Shown in pieces: positions 34,947 to 44,330 of a stretch of 64,000 nucleotides of DNA (within the stretch, counting starts at the first letter, position 1; each line of letters begins with the position of its first letter). The DNA is from Nemertoderma westbladi (Eukaryota; Xenacoelomorpha; Nemertodermatida; Nemertodermatidae). Location of the stretch: NCBI GenBank assembly GCA_032718475.1, contig JAUCBJ010001849.1:1-64000 (forward strand), written 5' to 3'. Both the position numbers and the translations under genes were made by a program. The notes below the pieces were generated by a model. The model searched no databases. It had not been told where the DNA came from and saw only the letters and a list, made by a program, of their open reading frames with translations.

Positions 34947-36354
34947 CTAAACATCACTATTTATCACATAAGTTTTCAATTCTATAAATGTTTGCTGAGA
35001 TGTTGCGATTGTGACGCGATTGAGGGTTTGAAGATAATCGTTACAATATTCTTCAAGTGCAGAGTTTAGCAATAGTGGGGGATGCTTTACCTTCAGTGTC
35101 TCTGCTGCTTCTTCTAATCTTTCTACATCGAGGTCTAGTCCCTGTTGTTCACTCCCGTAAGACTCAGGATGGTTGAAAATGTAGTCTGGGATACCTGAAA
35201 GGAAAATGAGCAAAACATATCTAAAATTATATAGTACCATGTATTAGTAGACTATTGGAAACTAACTGTAACTAGTACAATTACCCTCTGATTATGCAAC
35301 TGCCACCCTCACCAAACACTATTGCGACCCAACAGATTAATCTAAATTCCAAACAGGTGTCGCAATTGTCCTAACTTCCTTACCACTAACCTGTAGGCAA
35401 ATCAATTTTCTGTGCGCGTATCCTATGACTATTCCATTCTTCGATGAATTTATCAAGAATTTCTTGAAGCACAGGTAAATACACCATTGCCATTAACTGT
35501 CGATCAACTTGACTCCCTGGATCATAATTGTGACAATGAAGCAATTCCCGCAGTTGGTCTTTCAGCACACCCTCAACCCGGTCTGTCAACTCCCTCCACC
35601 AACGCTCTATCTTATTCGTAGTCGATGGACCATAAATTATGCTCTCCGATGCATCTTCAAAAACATCTAGGGTTTCAATTAAGTATGCATGTAAAGTCGC
35701 GGCCTTACCCGTTTCAGTTCCACAATCAAAGCGGCAGTAAATTGGGATCTGATTAGTTTCCTTGAGCATTTCATAATATAAGTTGCCAATAACGATGGGA
35801 TTTGAGTTAGAATAAACTGCCTTGCACATTAGGACTTTCCTGGAGTATGTATCCAAGCATCCATAAATTCCTATAGGAAAAGTTGAGTTTTGAAATCCAC
35901 AGGGTTTGTCATGGCCATCGAAACTTAGCATAAACATTGGACCATCGGATGTGAAATTTCCTTTCATTCTCTTCTTTTTAAATCTTGGCGTACGATGTGC
36001 CAATCCTTCAGGGTCAACCGCTTTCATAACTGCATGCGTTACCTTACGTGGAATTTTTATGTCATGTTGTACTCTAAGTCTTTGATTGACTGCGCGATAC
36101 CCCATGTCTCGACTGTTTCCGTTAAGTTCGTTTTTCACTGTTTGTATTATGTTATCCAAATTTTCTGCGTAATTGATATATTTAATTTCGAAGAATCGTA
36201 ATCGACGATCGAGCGTCCTTAAGCTCCAGTCATAATAATTAAATTCGTCTTTCACAAGATTTAAAATCTCTTTTCTGTGGAAGTTTTTCCTAACTAAATC
36301 CTTAAGTTTAGTTTTTAATACAACATCACTTTGCCAAATACACGTAGTCGCCAT
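34947..36354 (-). CDS. D-D-E integrase-core transposase, two exons
   Basis: Exon 1 runs 36354-35391 and exon 2 35194-34947. The donor ACAG|GTTAGT and acceptor cctttcag|GT join in phase 1 to give 403 codons, restoring 'LPTGIPDYIFNHPESYG'. The N-terminus has a helix-turn-helix-like region (residues ~12-55, with 'RTLDRRLRFFEI'). The rve-like catalytic core spans ~135-260: Asp146 in 'SFDGHDK', Asp210 in 'YCRFDCGTETG' and Glu250 in 'TTNKIERWW'. The motifs 'GIYGCLDTYSRKV' and 'EEWNSHRIR' match a family of animal integrase-core transposase proteins. It should cut and join the element's ends. The intact triad, splice sites and frame suggest a functional protein. Its 3' end lies ~390 bp from the 3' end of the kinase gene. 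Confidence 0.9.
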
Positions 36355-36475
36355 CTCCTCATTTGAGATGTAGTGAGCTGTCCACTGTCAGACTGCCTAA
36401 CAGGCAGAGCAACAAAGTTGAAAGGTCAGTACTGCAGTACGGCATCTGGAACTGCGGTAGGCCTACTGCGTGATG

Positions 36476-36961
36476 TGGCAGCTCTGGTCCAACAGTATTA
36501 CTGATTCTGGGGGCAGTGGCAGCCCTGGGCCACGAGGGATATTTTATTTTTTTTTTATTTTTTTTTTTTAATGGCAGCCATGGGCCAATACTATTACTGA
36601 TTCTGGGGGCAGTGGCAGCCCTGGGCCACGAGGAGGTATTTTATTTTTTTTACTATTTGTTTTTTTAATGGCAGCCATGGGCCAACTGTTATCTGATTAT
36701 GGGGTGATGGCAGCCCTGGGCCACGTGGGGGGTATTTTTTTTTATTAATTTATTTTTATTTTTTTTTTATTATATTTTTTTTTTATTTTTTTTTTTATTA
36801 ATTTTTTTTATTTTTTTTTTTATTTTTTTTTTTATTTTTTTTTTTTTTATTTTTTTTATTTTTTTTTTATTTTTTTTTATTTATTTTTATTTTATTTTTT
36901 ATTTATTTCTTTTTTAAATATTTTATCAAGAGTTTTATAGTGGCAGCCATGGGCCACCATA
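36476..36961 (-). repeat. Right terminal inverted repeat of the kinase transposon
   Basis: Inverted counterpart of the left repeat with the same seven-motif order. It is longer because the T-rich spacer at 36730-36920 has expanded to almost 190 bp of mostly T. The remaining sequence matches the left arm closely, for example 'ctgattctgggggcagtggc'. Confidence 0.9.
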
Positions 36962-36967
36962 CAGCAG

Positions 36968-37446
36968 TGTCATATATCGCGTATCCCTTGGCTGCTTGGT
37001 TTAATCACTATTCTTTATTCAAGTATAACTGAATCCTGGCCCGGCGCCTTCACCCTCCACTGATAATTTAAAATCGTAACTTATTCAATCTTTGACTAAA
37101 TTATACCAAACTTGGTAAACATGTAATCTTGTCTATCGGCTAAAATAAACACAACTTGCTAAAGTTTCCCCTATAATGTTTTTTCCTATAGAACAGGATG
37201 CAGTTTTATTTTAGTAGTAAACAAGCTGTTATTTGCGTCGATTTTCACCTGGTGAGGGAAGAATATTGATTGCCCCCCCCCCCCCCCCCCTCCCCCTGCA
37301 GTTAAGTAAGTGAAAATATTTCGGCACCATTTAATTTTATTATCACGGTCACACACCAGATACAATGTGATACAAATATTGGAGGGAAATTCAAACTGAC
37401 TGGCCTACATACTTGCTACTTCAGTACTTGTTGCTGTACTACTGTT
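36968..37446. other. Non-coding gap with an 18-base poly(dC) tract
   Basis: 37273-37290 is a run of 18 Cs. No gene is seen. The right-hand part should include the 3' UTR of the R2-like element on the minus strand, but I cannot define its end. Confidence 0.5.
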
Positions 37447-40400
37447 CTAATCCGCCATGGAGGGGAGACCAGCGCCGTCCTCTAGCCCCAGGCCACTGCG
37501 CCACCGCATGCGGGATCCGCGCAGACAGTGGGATGTGCCACGGACGATGGCGAATAATATTCGCGTCCGGACCCATCCCATGACTGTCGCGTAGGGTTTC
37601 CCCCAGGATGCATGGAGTCTGGTGGCTATGACTCTGAGCAGTCTATTGGCCTGCGGTGCCAACACTCCGTCGCACGAAGCCACGAAGGGAGAGAAATCGC
37701 CGCGACGAGCTGCTACAGCAGCCGCGTATAGCCGCTTCTTCTCGTCCTCCGCCGCCTCGAGAACGGTCATAGGAGCGCGGTTAACGTACGACTCGGCGTC
37801 AAGGTTGGTTGACCTGATATCGATCAACGCCTGAGTCTGCACGTTAAACGCGCCCCTAATCCCTACATCGCACCGCAGCCCTGTCCCGTCACCTTCCTCC
37901 AACTGCTCCCTTACTACTGGCTCCAGCATTACATTGCGCGGCCCAAACGCCAACGCCGCGAGGTCGCCCACAGTATCTCTCAGCTCATTGTGGCGCTGGA
38001 TGACGAGGCCGCCCTTCTTACAGTTCAACCCATGGTTCAGGTCGAAGGCAGCCCCGCATCCGTCGCACCGGCTGTGTACTCCAAGGAGGGGACTTCCGTA
38101 TCGCACGGCGATCGCGTCACGAAACTCACGTGGGGATAGATCGTACTGGAGGTCCGCCCGGGGAATCGACGAGATCCAGCTACCGGTTTTGTACTCCGCC
38201 GCTCGGCGGATAGTGCGGCAGCGGCGTTCGGTCATCGCCCCCAGTGCCTCCTCGAACTCTGAGATCTCGGTCAGTTTCCGGTCGTCTCGGTCGACCTTCC
38301 TCGCCTTCGCCAAGCAGTCCCGGTGGGCTGGGAGGTCGAATTCCTCGGTGCCGGCCATCGCGCCGCTCAGGAACCGGGTCCCGTGCAAGGATACGAGGTA
38401 CGACGGTTTTGCCTCGGCTACCGGGTTTCGCAGTCCTAGACCTCCTCGTTGTGGGGACAAACTAAACAGTTTTCGTTCTGCCGGAGTTATGGTTCCTCCG
38501 ATCACTGCAGGAAGGAATCTTTGGGCGATGGCTGTCTCTAGAACGGCGTACTCCTCTTCGCAGTCGACGGTAACCCTCTGGAGATACGCCCACTCACGCT
38601 GCAACGAGCAGACCATGGCGGAGAAGGCCGCCTGTGGTTGGGATTCAGCCATCGTCGCCAGTGCGTCCGTCGCCTCTACCCACGCAGCCACCTTCGCCCG
38701 CACATACTGGCGTCGTTCTCCCGAACTCCCGAGAAACCCCCCGAGAAACCGGTGTCCCGTTACAATCTTTATCTGGTGGCCACTGAAGACTCTGCGAGCC
38801 TCGTCCTCGTACTCGGGGTCGACTACGAGGTAGCATTTGGACGTCTCGGGGAAGTAACCAAAAGCTGGGCCGAGTTTGAGCAGCTCCTCAAACCACCGCA
38901 GTAAGTCTGGGAGTTCACCCGCCCCGCCAGAATCGTCGGCGTACCAACTCTCCCGGACTGTAGGGGACCGTAAACTCCGGATCAACGGGAGGGCTCCGAT
39001 GGCGTACAGCAGCATTGCAAGGGGGTCGCCCTGGGTAACGCCCTCCGCGCTGAATATAATTGCGTCAGTCCCCTTCATGACAAGGATACTGTGGCCCCGA
39101 TAACTGTTAAACAGGAATGTAGAGCATCGTGGCCACAGGCAGCGCGCGTTCCACAACGCAGCTACCCGGTTGAGCGAGTTGAACGCGTTGGCCGCGTCCA
39201 CCAGTAGCACCCCCCAACCCGAGTCACTGTTATCCTCGAACAGCGATGACATCGAGTGTATCGCAGCCTCGACTCCTGCGGAGGTCCCCGCCGACAGCTG
39301 TTCGGCGCCACACGTGATGGTGACGTCATCCCCTGTGATCGCGGCCATTGCGCGGGCCATTATACGCCGGAGACACTCCCCGATTCCGATGGGCCGCACA
39401 CCCGGACACTTATCCAGCGCGATCAGTCGGCCAGACATAAGTGCCCGGACAGACTCCCACGGTACAACTACATTCGCTAGAGTCCGGGTGATTGCAGCAA
39501 CTGTGTCTCGGAGGCGCTCACTATGGGCGCCATAGCGGAGCAGATAATCCCGCCAGCGTGTGGAGTCGCAACCCGCGGGACCGCCGCCACCGTGCAGGCG
39601 CCGGGCCACCTCCTCGATGTGCGCCGCCGTCACGTCGACGTCGACCTTGAGAGGCGGCTCGCCGCACTGTATTAATGATTCTCTATTGGGAGGCGCTGCA
39701 GCCGGGTGTTTATTCCGAAGAACATCGAGTACTTTGACTCTTTGCTGACCAACTTCGATATCGGACTCTGGGTCCAACACGCCTCCGGACTCCCGACCGG
39801 TCACCCAGCGGACTGCGTTTCTTACCTTCCCCTCCAACATTAGTCTCGTAAACACACGGACTGTGTGTTCTTTATCCGAATTGGGAGGTTGGGTTCCTGC
39901 ACGCCTTCCTGTAGTGCGCCCAGGGGAGCCTCGCTCAGCCTCTTGTAAGAGGGCTTCGATCTCGCCGGAGCGCCACAACGCCACCCTGCGGCTGATTAGG
40001 CGGCGGATATCGGCCGCCTTAACGATCTTTGGATCTCGATGTGTGATCAACGCGTCGACCAGCATTAAACGTTCGGAACGAGCTGATGATTCACCACGAC
40101 CAAGTCCGGCTACTAAAGCCTTAGCCTCGTTGTCGAGCAAGGATACCACGTCCCTACCAACAGAGCCACCCGGGAGTCTGTAGCGAGAGCCCTGGAGCTG
40201 GGTGACTCTACGCCACTGGTGTAATATAAGGTCCGGTGGGTCTCCCTTCTCCCGCAGCGGTGCGCCAAAGGCTCTCTCCATTAGACCGTCGGTGTCCACG
40301 CTGTGTAGCGGACCTGATGGGTGGCCCGCTTGCCAGTACTCGTCAAGAATGTCGCTAACATTGGCCCTATTTCTGTTTGGCAGAAGCGTTGAACCAACAC

Positions 40401-43400
40401 CTGACACTTTTGGGCGACTTTGTGTTGTTTTTGGCCTAGTGGGTTGCACCCCAGACGCGGTGGCGATGATGGGTGGCGTCCCAGAGACGGTGGCGCTGAT
40501 TGGTGGCGTCCCGGAGACGGTGACAATGATGGGTGGCGTCCCAGAGACGGTGGCGCTGATGGGTGGCGTCACAGAGACGGTGGCGCTGATGTGTGGCGAC
40601 CCCAAGACGGTGGCGGCGGTGGGTGGCGCCCCCAGGACGGTGGCGGTGGTGTGTGGCGTCACAGAGACGGTGGCGCTGGTGGGTGGCGGCCCCAAGACGG
40701 TGGTGATGGTGGGTGGCGTCACGGAGACGGCGGCGCTGGTGGGTGGCGTCCCGGAGACGGTGGCAACGGTGGGTGGCGTCCCGGAGACGGTGGCGATGGT
40801 GGGTGGCGTCCCGGAGATGTAACATCCCTGTAACTGATTTAGAATATCCCTGTCTGATGGCTCTACTGTCTCGCCAGATGATTGGCTTCCCAAATGGGTT
40901 GGGGGACCAGTTGTCATTCCAGGAGGGTGATCTGACCCTGGGCAACGTTGGGAGACTGGTCCGTGAATGCGTAGAGTACCATTTGCTTTGATGGCCACTA
41001 ACCGCGCGCACGATGGACAATGGGTACTGAGGGCGCTGGTGCGTCCCGTTGGACCGACACCGATACTGGTGGGAGCTGACAAACCGATGTCCAGACCAGA
41101 AGTGGCGGAACAACCGACACCCAGAGGGTTGGGGATGGAATGATCGACACCCAGGCTGGTAGAGGCGGAATGACTGACACCCGCACTGGTAGGAAGGGAG
41201 TGACCAACACCCAGACTGTGAGGGGCTGACTGACCGACACCTGGACTGGTTGGGGCGGAATGACCGACACCTGGACTGATATGGACGGAAAGACCGACAC
41301 CTGGACTGGTAGGGACGGAATGACCGACGTCCGGACTGGTAGAGGCAGAAAGACCGACAACCGGACTGATAGGGATGACTGGGACCGACTGAGCGAGACC
41401 TGGACTGGTATGGACGGCATAACCGACACCCGGACTGGTAGGGACGGAATAACCAACACCCGGACTGGTAGGGGCAGAAAGACCGACAACCGGACTGATA
41501 GGGACGACTGGGACCGACTGACCGACACCTGGACTGGTAGGGACGGAATAACCGACACCCGGACTGGTAGGGGCAGACTGACCGACATACTGACTTATAC
41601 CCGGACTGGTTGGGACTAAGTAACCGACACCCGGACTGGTAGGGGCAGAAAGACCAACAACCTGACTGATAGGGACCGACTGACCGACACCTGGGCTGGT
41701 TGGGACGGAATAACCGACACCCGGACTGGTAGGGGCAGAATAACCGACACCCGGACTGGTTTGGGCAGAATGACCGACACCCGGACTGGTAGGGACGGGA
41801 TAATCGACACCCGGACTGGTTGGGACAGAATAACCGACACCCAGACTGGTAGGGACAGGATAATCGACACCTGGACTGGTTGGGTCAGAATGACCGACAC
41901 CCAGACTGGTAGGGACGGGATAATCGACACCCGGACTGGTAGCGACAGGATAATCAACACCCGGACTGGTCGGGACAGAATGACCGACACCCGGACTGAT
42001 AGGGACCGACTGACCAACACCTGGACTGGTTGGGACGGAATAACCGACACCCGGACTGGTAGGGGCAGAATGACCGACACCTGTACTGGTAGGGGCAGAA
42101 TGACCGACACCCGGACTGGTAGGGGCAGAATGACCGACAACCGGACTGATAGGGACGACTGGGACCGACTGACCGACACCTGGACTGGTAGGGACGGAAT
42201 AACTGACACCCGGACTGGTAGGGGCAGACTGACCGACATACTGACTTATACCCGGACTGGTTGGGACTGAGTAACCGACACCCGGACTGGTAGGGGCAGA
42301 AAGACCAACAACCTGACTGATAGGGACCGACTGACCGACACCTGGGCTGGTTGGGACGGAATAACCGACACCCGGACTGGTAGGGGCAGAATAACCGACA
42401 CCCGGACTGGTTTGGGCAGAATGACCGACACCCGGACTGGTAGGGACGGGATAATCGACACCCGGACTGGTTGGGACAGAATAACCGACACCCAGACTGG
42501 TAGCGACAGGATAATCGACTCCCGGACTGGTCAGGACGGAATGACCGACACCCGGACTGGTAGGGGCAGAAAGACCAACAACCTGACTGATAGGGACCGA
42601 CTGACCGACACCTGGACTGGTTGGAACGGAATAACCGACACCCGGACTGGTAGGGGCAGAATGACCGACACCTGTACTGGTAGGGGCAGAATGACCGACA
42701 CCCGGACTGGTAGGGGCAGAATGACCGACACCCGGACTGGCAGGGGCAGAATGACCGACACCCGGACTGGTAGGGGCAGAATGACCAACTCCTGGACTGG
42801 TAGGGGCAGAATGACCGACACCCGGACTGGTAGGGGCAGAATGACCGACACCCGGTCTGGTAGGGGCAGGATAATCGACACCTGGACTGGTTGGGTCAGA
42901 ATGACCGACACCCAGACTGGTAGGGGCGGGATAATCAACATCCGTACTGGTTGGGACGGAATAACCGACACCTGGAACTGGGGAACCCGACTGGTAAGAC
43001 ACCGACACGGGGGGACCCGATGAGGGGGCCGGGGATCCAGCGCCCATTTGCGGGGTTAATGTGCAGTCCGGATCGAATTCTCCTGGGGTTAGAGTCTGGT
43101 CCATCAGGTCGTCGAGCTCCTCCAGGGTTGAGTTTATAACTTCCTGGGTTACAAAGCCGTTATGCGAAAGGCACGCTGTGGCTTGACGCGGTTTCCATCT
43201 GGGCGAGTTGGATACCAGATAGTCGAGAACCCCGTGGCCCGCGGAACCGCTGTACCTCGGGGGCATCGCGAGACTATCTGGATCGGGTGAGCTCGGCCCG
43301 TTCGCGCACGAGTTCTGCTCCAGAGGTTTGCAGGAGGAACAGGGAACTCCCGCACAAGCACACTTGCACCCTCGGCAAGAGCCGCTGCGACACTTGCAGC

Positions 43401-43419
43401 AGCGCTGGGATGGCGCCAT
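37447..43419 (-). CDS. Non-LTR retrotransposon polyprotein with restriction-like endonuclease (intact ORF)
   Basis: One open frame of 1990 codons from ATG 43419. The N-terminus is Cys-rich ('RCCKCRSGSCRGCKCACAG', residues 6-24), resembling the CXC-type clusters that start some LINE proteins. Residues ~140-800 are decapeptide repeats (PTSPGVGHSA type). Another short decapeptide array (SGTPPTVATV type) lies at ~865-995. The reverse transcriptase has 'LIALDKCPGVRPIGIGE', motif A 'VLLVDAANAFNSLNR', motif B 'GVTQGDPLAMLLYA' and motif C 'WYADDSGG'. Near the C-terminus 'CDGCGAAFDLNHGLNC' (1785-1800) fits the C-x2-C-x7-H-x3-C knuckle of restriction-like endonucleases, followed by 'RHNELRD' and 'RCDVGIRGAF...ALIDIR' with the catalytic Asp pair. 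It is therefore R2-like in layout. No stop or frameshift is present. The exact clade and the element's ends are unresolved. Confidence 0.9.
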   Translation of the reverse strand: MAPSQRCCKCRSGSCRGCKCACAGVPCSSCKPLEQNSCANGPSSPDPDSLAMPPRYSGSAGHGVLDYLVSNSPRWKPRQATACLSHNGFVTQEVINSTLEELDDLMDQTLTPGEFDPDCTLTPQMGAGSPAPSSGPPVSVSYQSGSPVPGVGYSVPTSTDVDYPAPTSLGVGHSDPTSPGVDYPAPTRPGVGHSAPTSPGVGHSAPTSPGVGHSAPTSPGVGHSAPASPGVGHSAPTSPGVGHSAPTSTGVGHSAPTSPGVGYSVPTSPGVGQSVPISQVVGLSAPTSPGVGHSVLTSPGVDYPVATSLGVGYSVPTSPGVDYPVPTSPGVGHSAQTSPGVGYSAPTSPGVGYSVPTSPGVGQSVPISQVVGLSAPTSPGVGYSVPTSPGISQYVGQSAPTSPGVSYSVPTSPGVGQSVPVVPISPVVGHSAPTSPGVGHSAPTSTGVGHSAPTSPGVGYSVPTSPGVGQSVPISPGVGHSVPTSPGVDYPVATSPGVDYPVPTSLGVGHSDPTSPGVDYPVPTSLGVGYSVPTSPGVDYPVPTSPGVGHSAQTSPGVGYSAPTSPGVGYSVPTSPGVGQSVPISQVVGLSAPTSPGVGYLVPTSPGISQYVGQSAPTSPGVGYSVPTSPGVGQSVPVVPISPVVGLSAPTSPGVGYSVPTSPGVGYAVHTSPGLAQSVPVIPISPVVGLSASTSPDVGHSVPTSPGVGLSVHISPGVGHSAPTSPGVGQSAPHSLGVGHSLPTSAGVSHSASTSLGVDHSIPNPLGVGCSATSGLDIGLSAPTSIGVGPTGRTSALSTHCPSCARLVAIKANGTLRIHGPVSQRCPGSDHPPGMTTGPPTHLGSQSSGETVEPSDRDILNQLQGCYISGTPPTIATVSGTPPTVATVSGTPPTSAAVSVTPPTITTVLGPPPTSATVSVTPHTTATVLGAPPTAATVLGSPHISATVSVTPPISATVSGTPPIIVTVSGTPPISATVSGTPPIIATASGVQPTRPKTTQSRPKVSGVGSTLLPNRNRANVSDILDEYWQAGHPSGPLHSVDTDGLMERAFGAPLREKGDPPDLILHQWRRVTQLQGSRYRLPGGSVGRDVVSLLDNEAKALVAGLGRGESSARSERLMLVDALITHRDPKIVKAADIRRLISRRVALWRSGEIEALLQEAERGSPGRTTGRRAGTQPPNSDKEHTVRVFTRLMLEGKVRNAVRWVTGRESGGVLDPESDIEVGQQRVKVLDVLRNKHPAAAPPNRESLIQCGEPPLKVDVDVTAAHIEEVARRLHGGGGPAGCDSTRWRDYLLRYGAHSERLRDTVAAITRTLANVVVPWESVRALMSGRLIALDKCPGVRPIGIGECLRRIMARAMAAITGDDVTITCGAEQLSAGTSAGVEAAIHSMSSLFEDNSDSGWGVLLVDAANAFNSLNRVAALWNARCLWPRCSTFLFNSYRGHSILVMKGTDAIIFSAEGVTQGDPLAMLLYAIGALPLIRSLRSPTVRESWYADDSGGAGELPDLLRWFEELLKLGPAFGYFPETSKCYLVVDPEYEDEARRVFSGHQIKIVTGHRFLGGFLGSSGERRQYVRAKVAAWVEATDALATMAESQPQAAFSAMVCSLQREWAYLQRVTVDCEEEYAVLETAIAQRFLPAVIGGTITPAERKLFSLSPQRGGLGLRNPVAEAKPSYLVSLHGTRFLSGAMAGTEEFDLPAHRDCLAKARKVDRDDRKLTEISEFEEALGAMTERRCRTIRRAAEYKTGSWISSIPRADLQYDLSPREFRDAIAVRYGSPLLGVHSRCDGCGAAFDLNHGLNCKKGGLVIQRHNELRDTVGDLAALAFGPRNVMLEPVVREQLEEGDGTGLRCDVGIRGAFNVQTQALIDIRSTNLDAESYVNRAPMTVLEAAEDEKKRLYAAAVAARRGDFSPFVASCDGVLAPQANRLLRVIATRLHASWGKPYATVMGWVRTRILFAIVRGTSHCLRGSRMRWRSGLGLEDGAGLPSMAD
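40445..40830. repeat. 30-bp coding minisatellite in the R2-like ORF (array 1)
   Basis: About 13 copies of a 30-bp unit containing 'gggtggcgtcccagagacgg' (plus strand) encode the decapeptide SGTPPTVATV and variants on the minus strand. Every copy keeps the frame. It lies between the long decapeptide array and the pre-RT region. Confidence 0.93.
41040..43010. repeat. 30-bp coding minisatellite in the R2-like ORF (array 2)
   Basis: About 65 copies of a 30-bp unit containing 'ggactggtaggggcagaatg' (plus strand) encode Pro/Ser/Gly/Val decapeptides. A larger duplication is visible: sequence from 41581 recurs from 42232, 651 bp later. That is not a multiple of 30 but is a multiple of three, so the frame is kept. 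Occasional in-frame odd-length units occur ('ISQYVGQSAPTS'). Confidence 0.95.
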
Positions 43420-43498
43420 GTAGGGGAATCCGCTCGAAAATCCGGCGATAGATCGTTCACGTTGCGATGTAGCAGCCTATCAGTATGTTGCACCGTGG

Positions 43499-43518
43499 TG
43501 ACGTCAGCCGTGACGTCA
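43499..43518 (-). promoter_or_regulatory. Two CRE-like palindromes upstream of the R2-like ORF
   Basis: 'tgacgtca' occurs at 43499-43506 and 43511-43518, about 80-100 bp upstream of the ATG on the minus strand. It is the canonical CREB/ATF site in animals. Whether it drives the element is inference. Confidence 0.3.
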
Positions 43519-43859
43519 ACAGTCAGTACTGTTAGGTTTTGTCATAATGTCATAATTTAGATACAATTCATTATAAACATAACAAAATTAATTATAATAA
43601 TTCTAAAAATATAAGGTAGATCTTCCTAAAGTTAGCTCTTTAGTCTTTAGCAATCTTATACATTGACAAGGCTTATAAAATAATTGATGTTGAATAATTT
43701 ATTATTAAGATTAAAATATATTATTAGGAATTCGAAGAAAGCAAATTGTATTGAGTTAGTATTGGCAAGTTAATCTCACAAACCAGTCTAGTCTAACTTT
43801 AGAGTAGCCTTGTTCGCATTGTTCCAGGTTTAGGCCTATAGATTCCACCGTCTTCGTTC

Positions 43860-44330
43860 CAGGTTTAATTCTGTAATAGACTCCGTTATCCGTCTCGATC
43901 GCTTCGCTATGCACCATCTTACTGGGTTTAATAAACTCCATCGCCTTCCTGTCGTTCTCTGTTTTGTAGATTACTTCGCCATCGTCTGATCGCTTTGGTT
44001 GCGTGTTTAATACTGTAATAGACTCCGTTATCCGTCTCGATCGCTTCGCTATGCACCATCTTACTGGGTTTAATAAACTCCATCGCCTTCCTGTCGTTCT
44101 CTGTTTTGTAGATTACTTCGCCATCGTCTGATCGCTTTGGTTGCGTGTTTAATACTGTAATAGACTCCGTTATCCGTCTCGATCGCTTCGCTATGCACAT
44201 CTTACTGGGTTTAATGAACTCAGAAATTCCATCCTGCCATCGCCTTCCTGTCGTTCTCTGTTTTGTAGATTACTTCGCCATCATCTGATCGCTTTGGTTG
44301 CGTGTTTAATACTGTAATAGACTCCACCGC
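43860..44330. repeat. 142-bp tandem repeat, about 3.3 copies
   Basis: 'ctgtaatagactccgttatc' recurs at 43871, 44013 and 44155 (period 142), with a diverged last copy at 44312 after a 15-bp insertion. Because 142 is not a multiple of three, the minus-strand frames that share 'PKRSDDGEVIYKTENDRKA' shift between copies, which argues against coding. 43520-43859 and 44331-45555 hold no recognised gene; 45071-45084 is a 14-base poly(dG) tract. Confidence 0.88.

Larger units (their letters stand above)
32469..36961. mobile_element. Complete 4.5-kb DNA transposon with long TIRs, transposase and alpha-kinase
   Basis: The element begins 'tatggtggcccatggctg' at 32469 and ends with its reverse complement at 36961. 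It is flanked by the 6-bp direct repeat 'cagcag' (32463-32468 and 36962-36967). The terminal inverted repeats are about 418 bp (left) and 486 bp (right). Two convergent genes lie inside: an alpha-kinase (plus strand, 33255-34556) and a D-D-E transposase in two exons (minus strand, 36354-34947). An integrase-core transposase, a 6-bp duplication and TAY...RTA ends recall the IS3EU superfamily as I remember it; this placement is tentative. Both genes look intact, so the copy may be young. Confidence 0.9.

Noticed and set aside
38000-43100. Multiple plus-strand ORFs of 70-300 codons
   Set aside because: They are shadows of the GC-rich minus-strand retrotransposon ORF, which has the domains.
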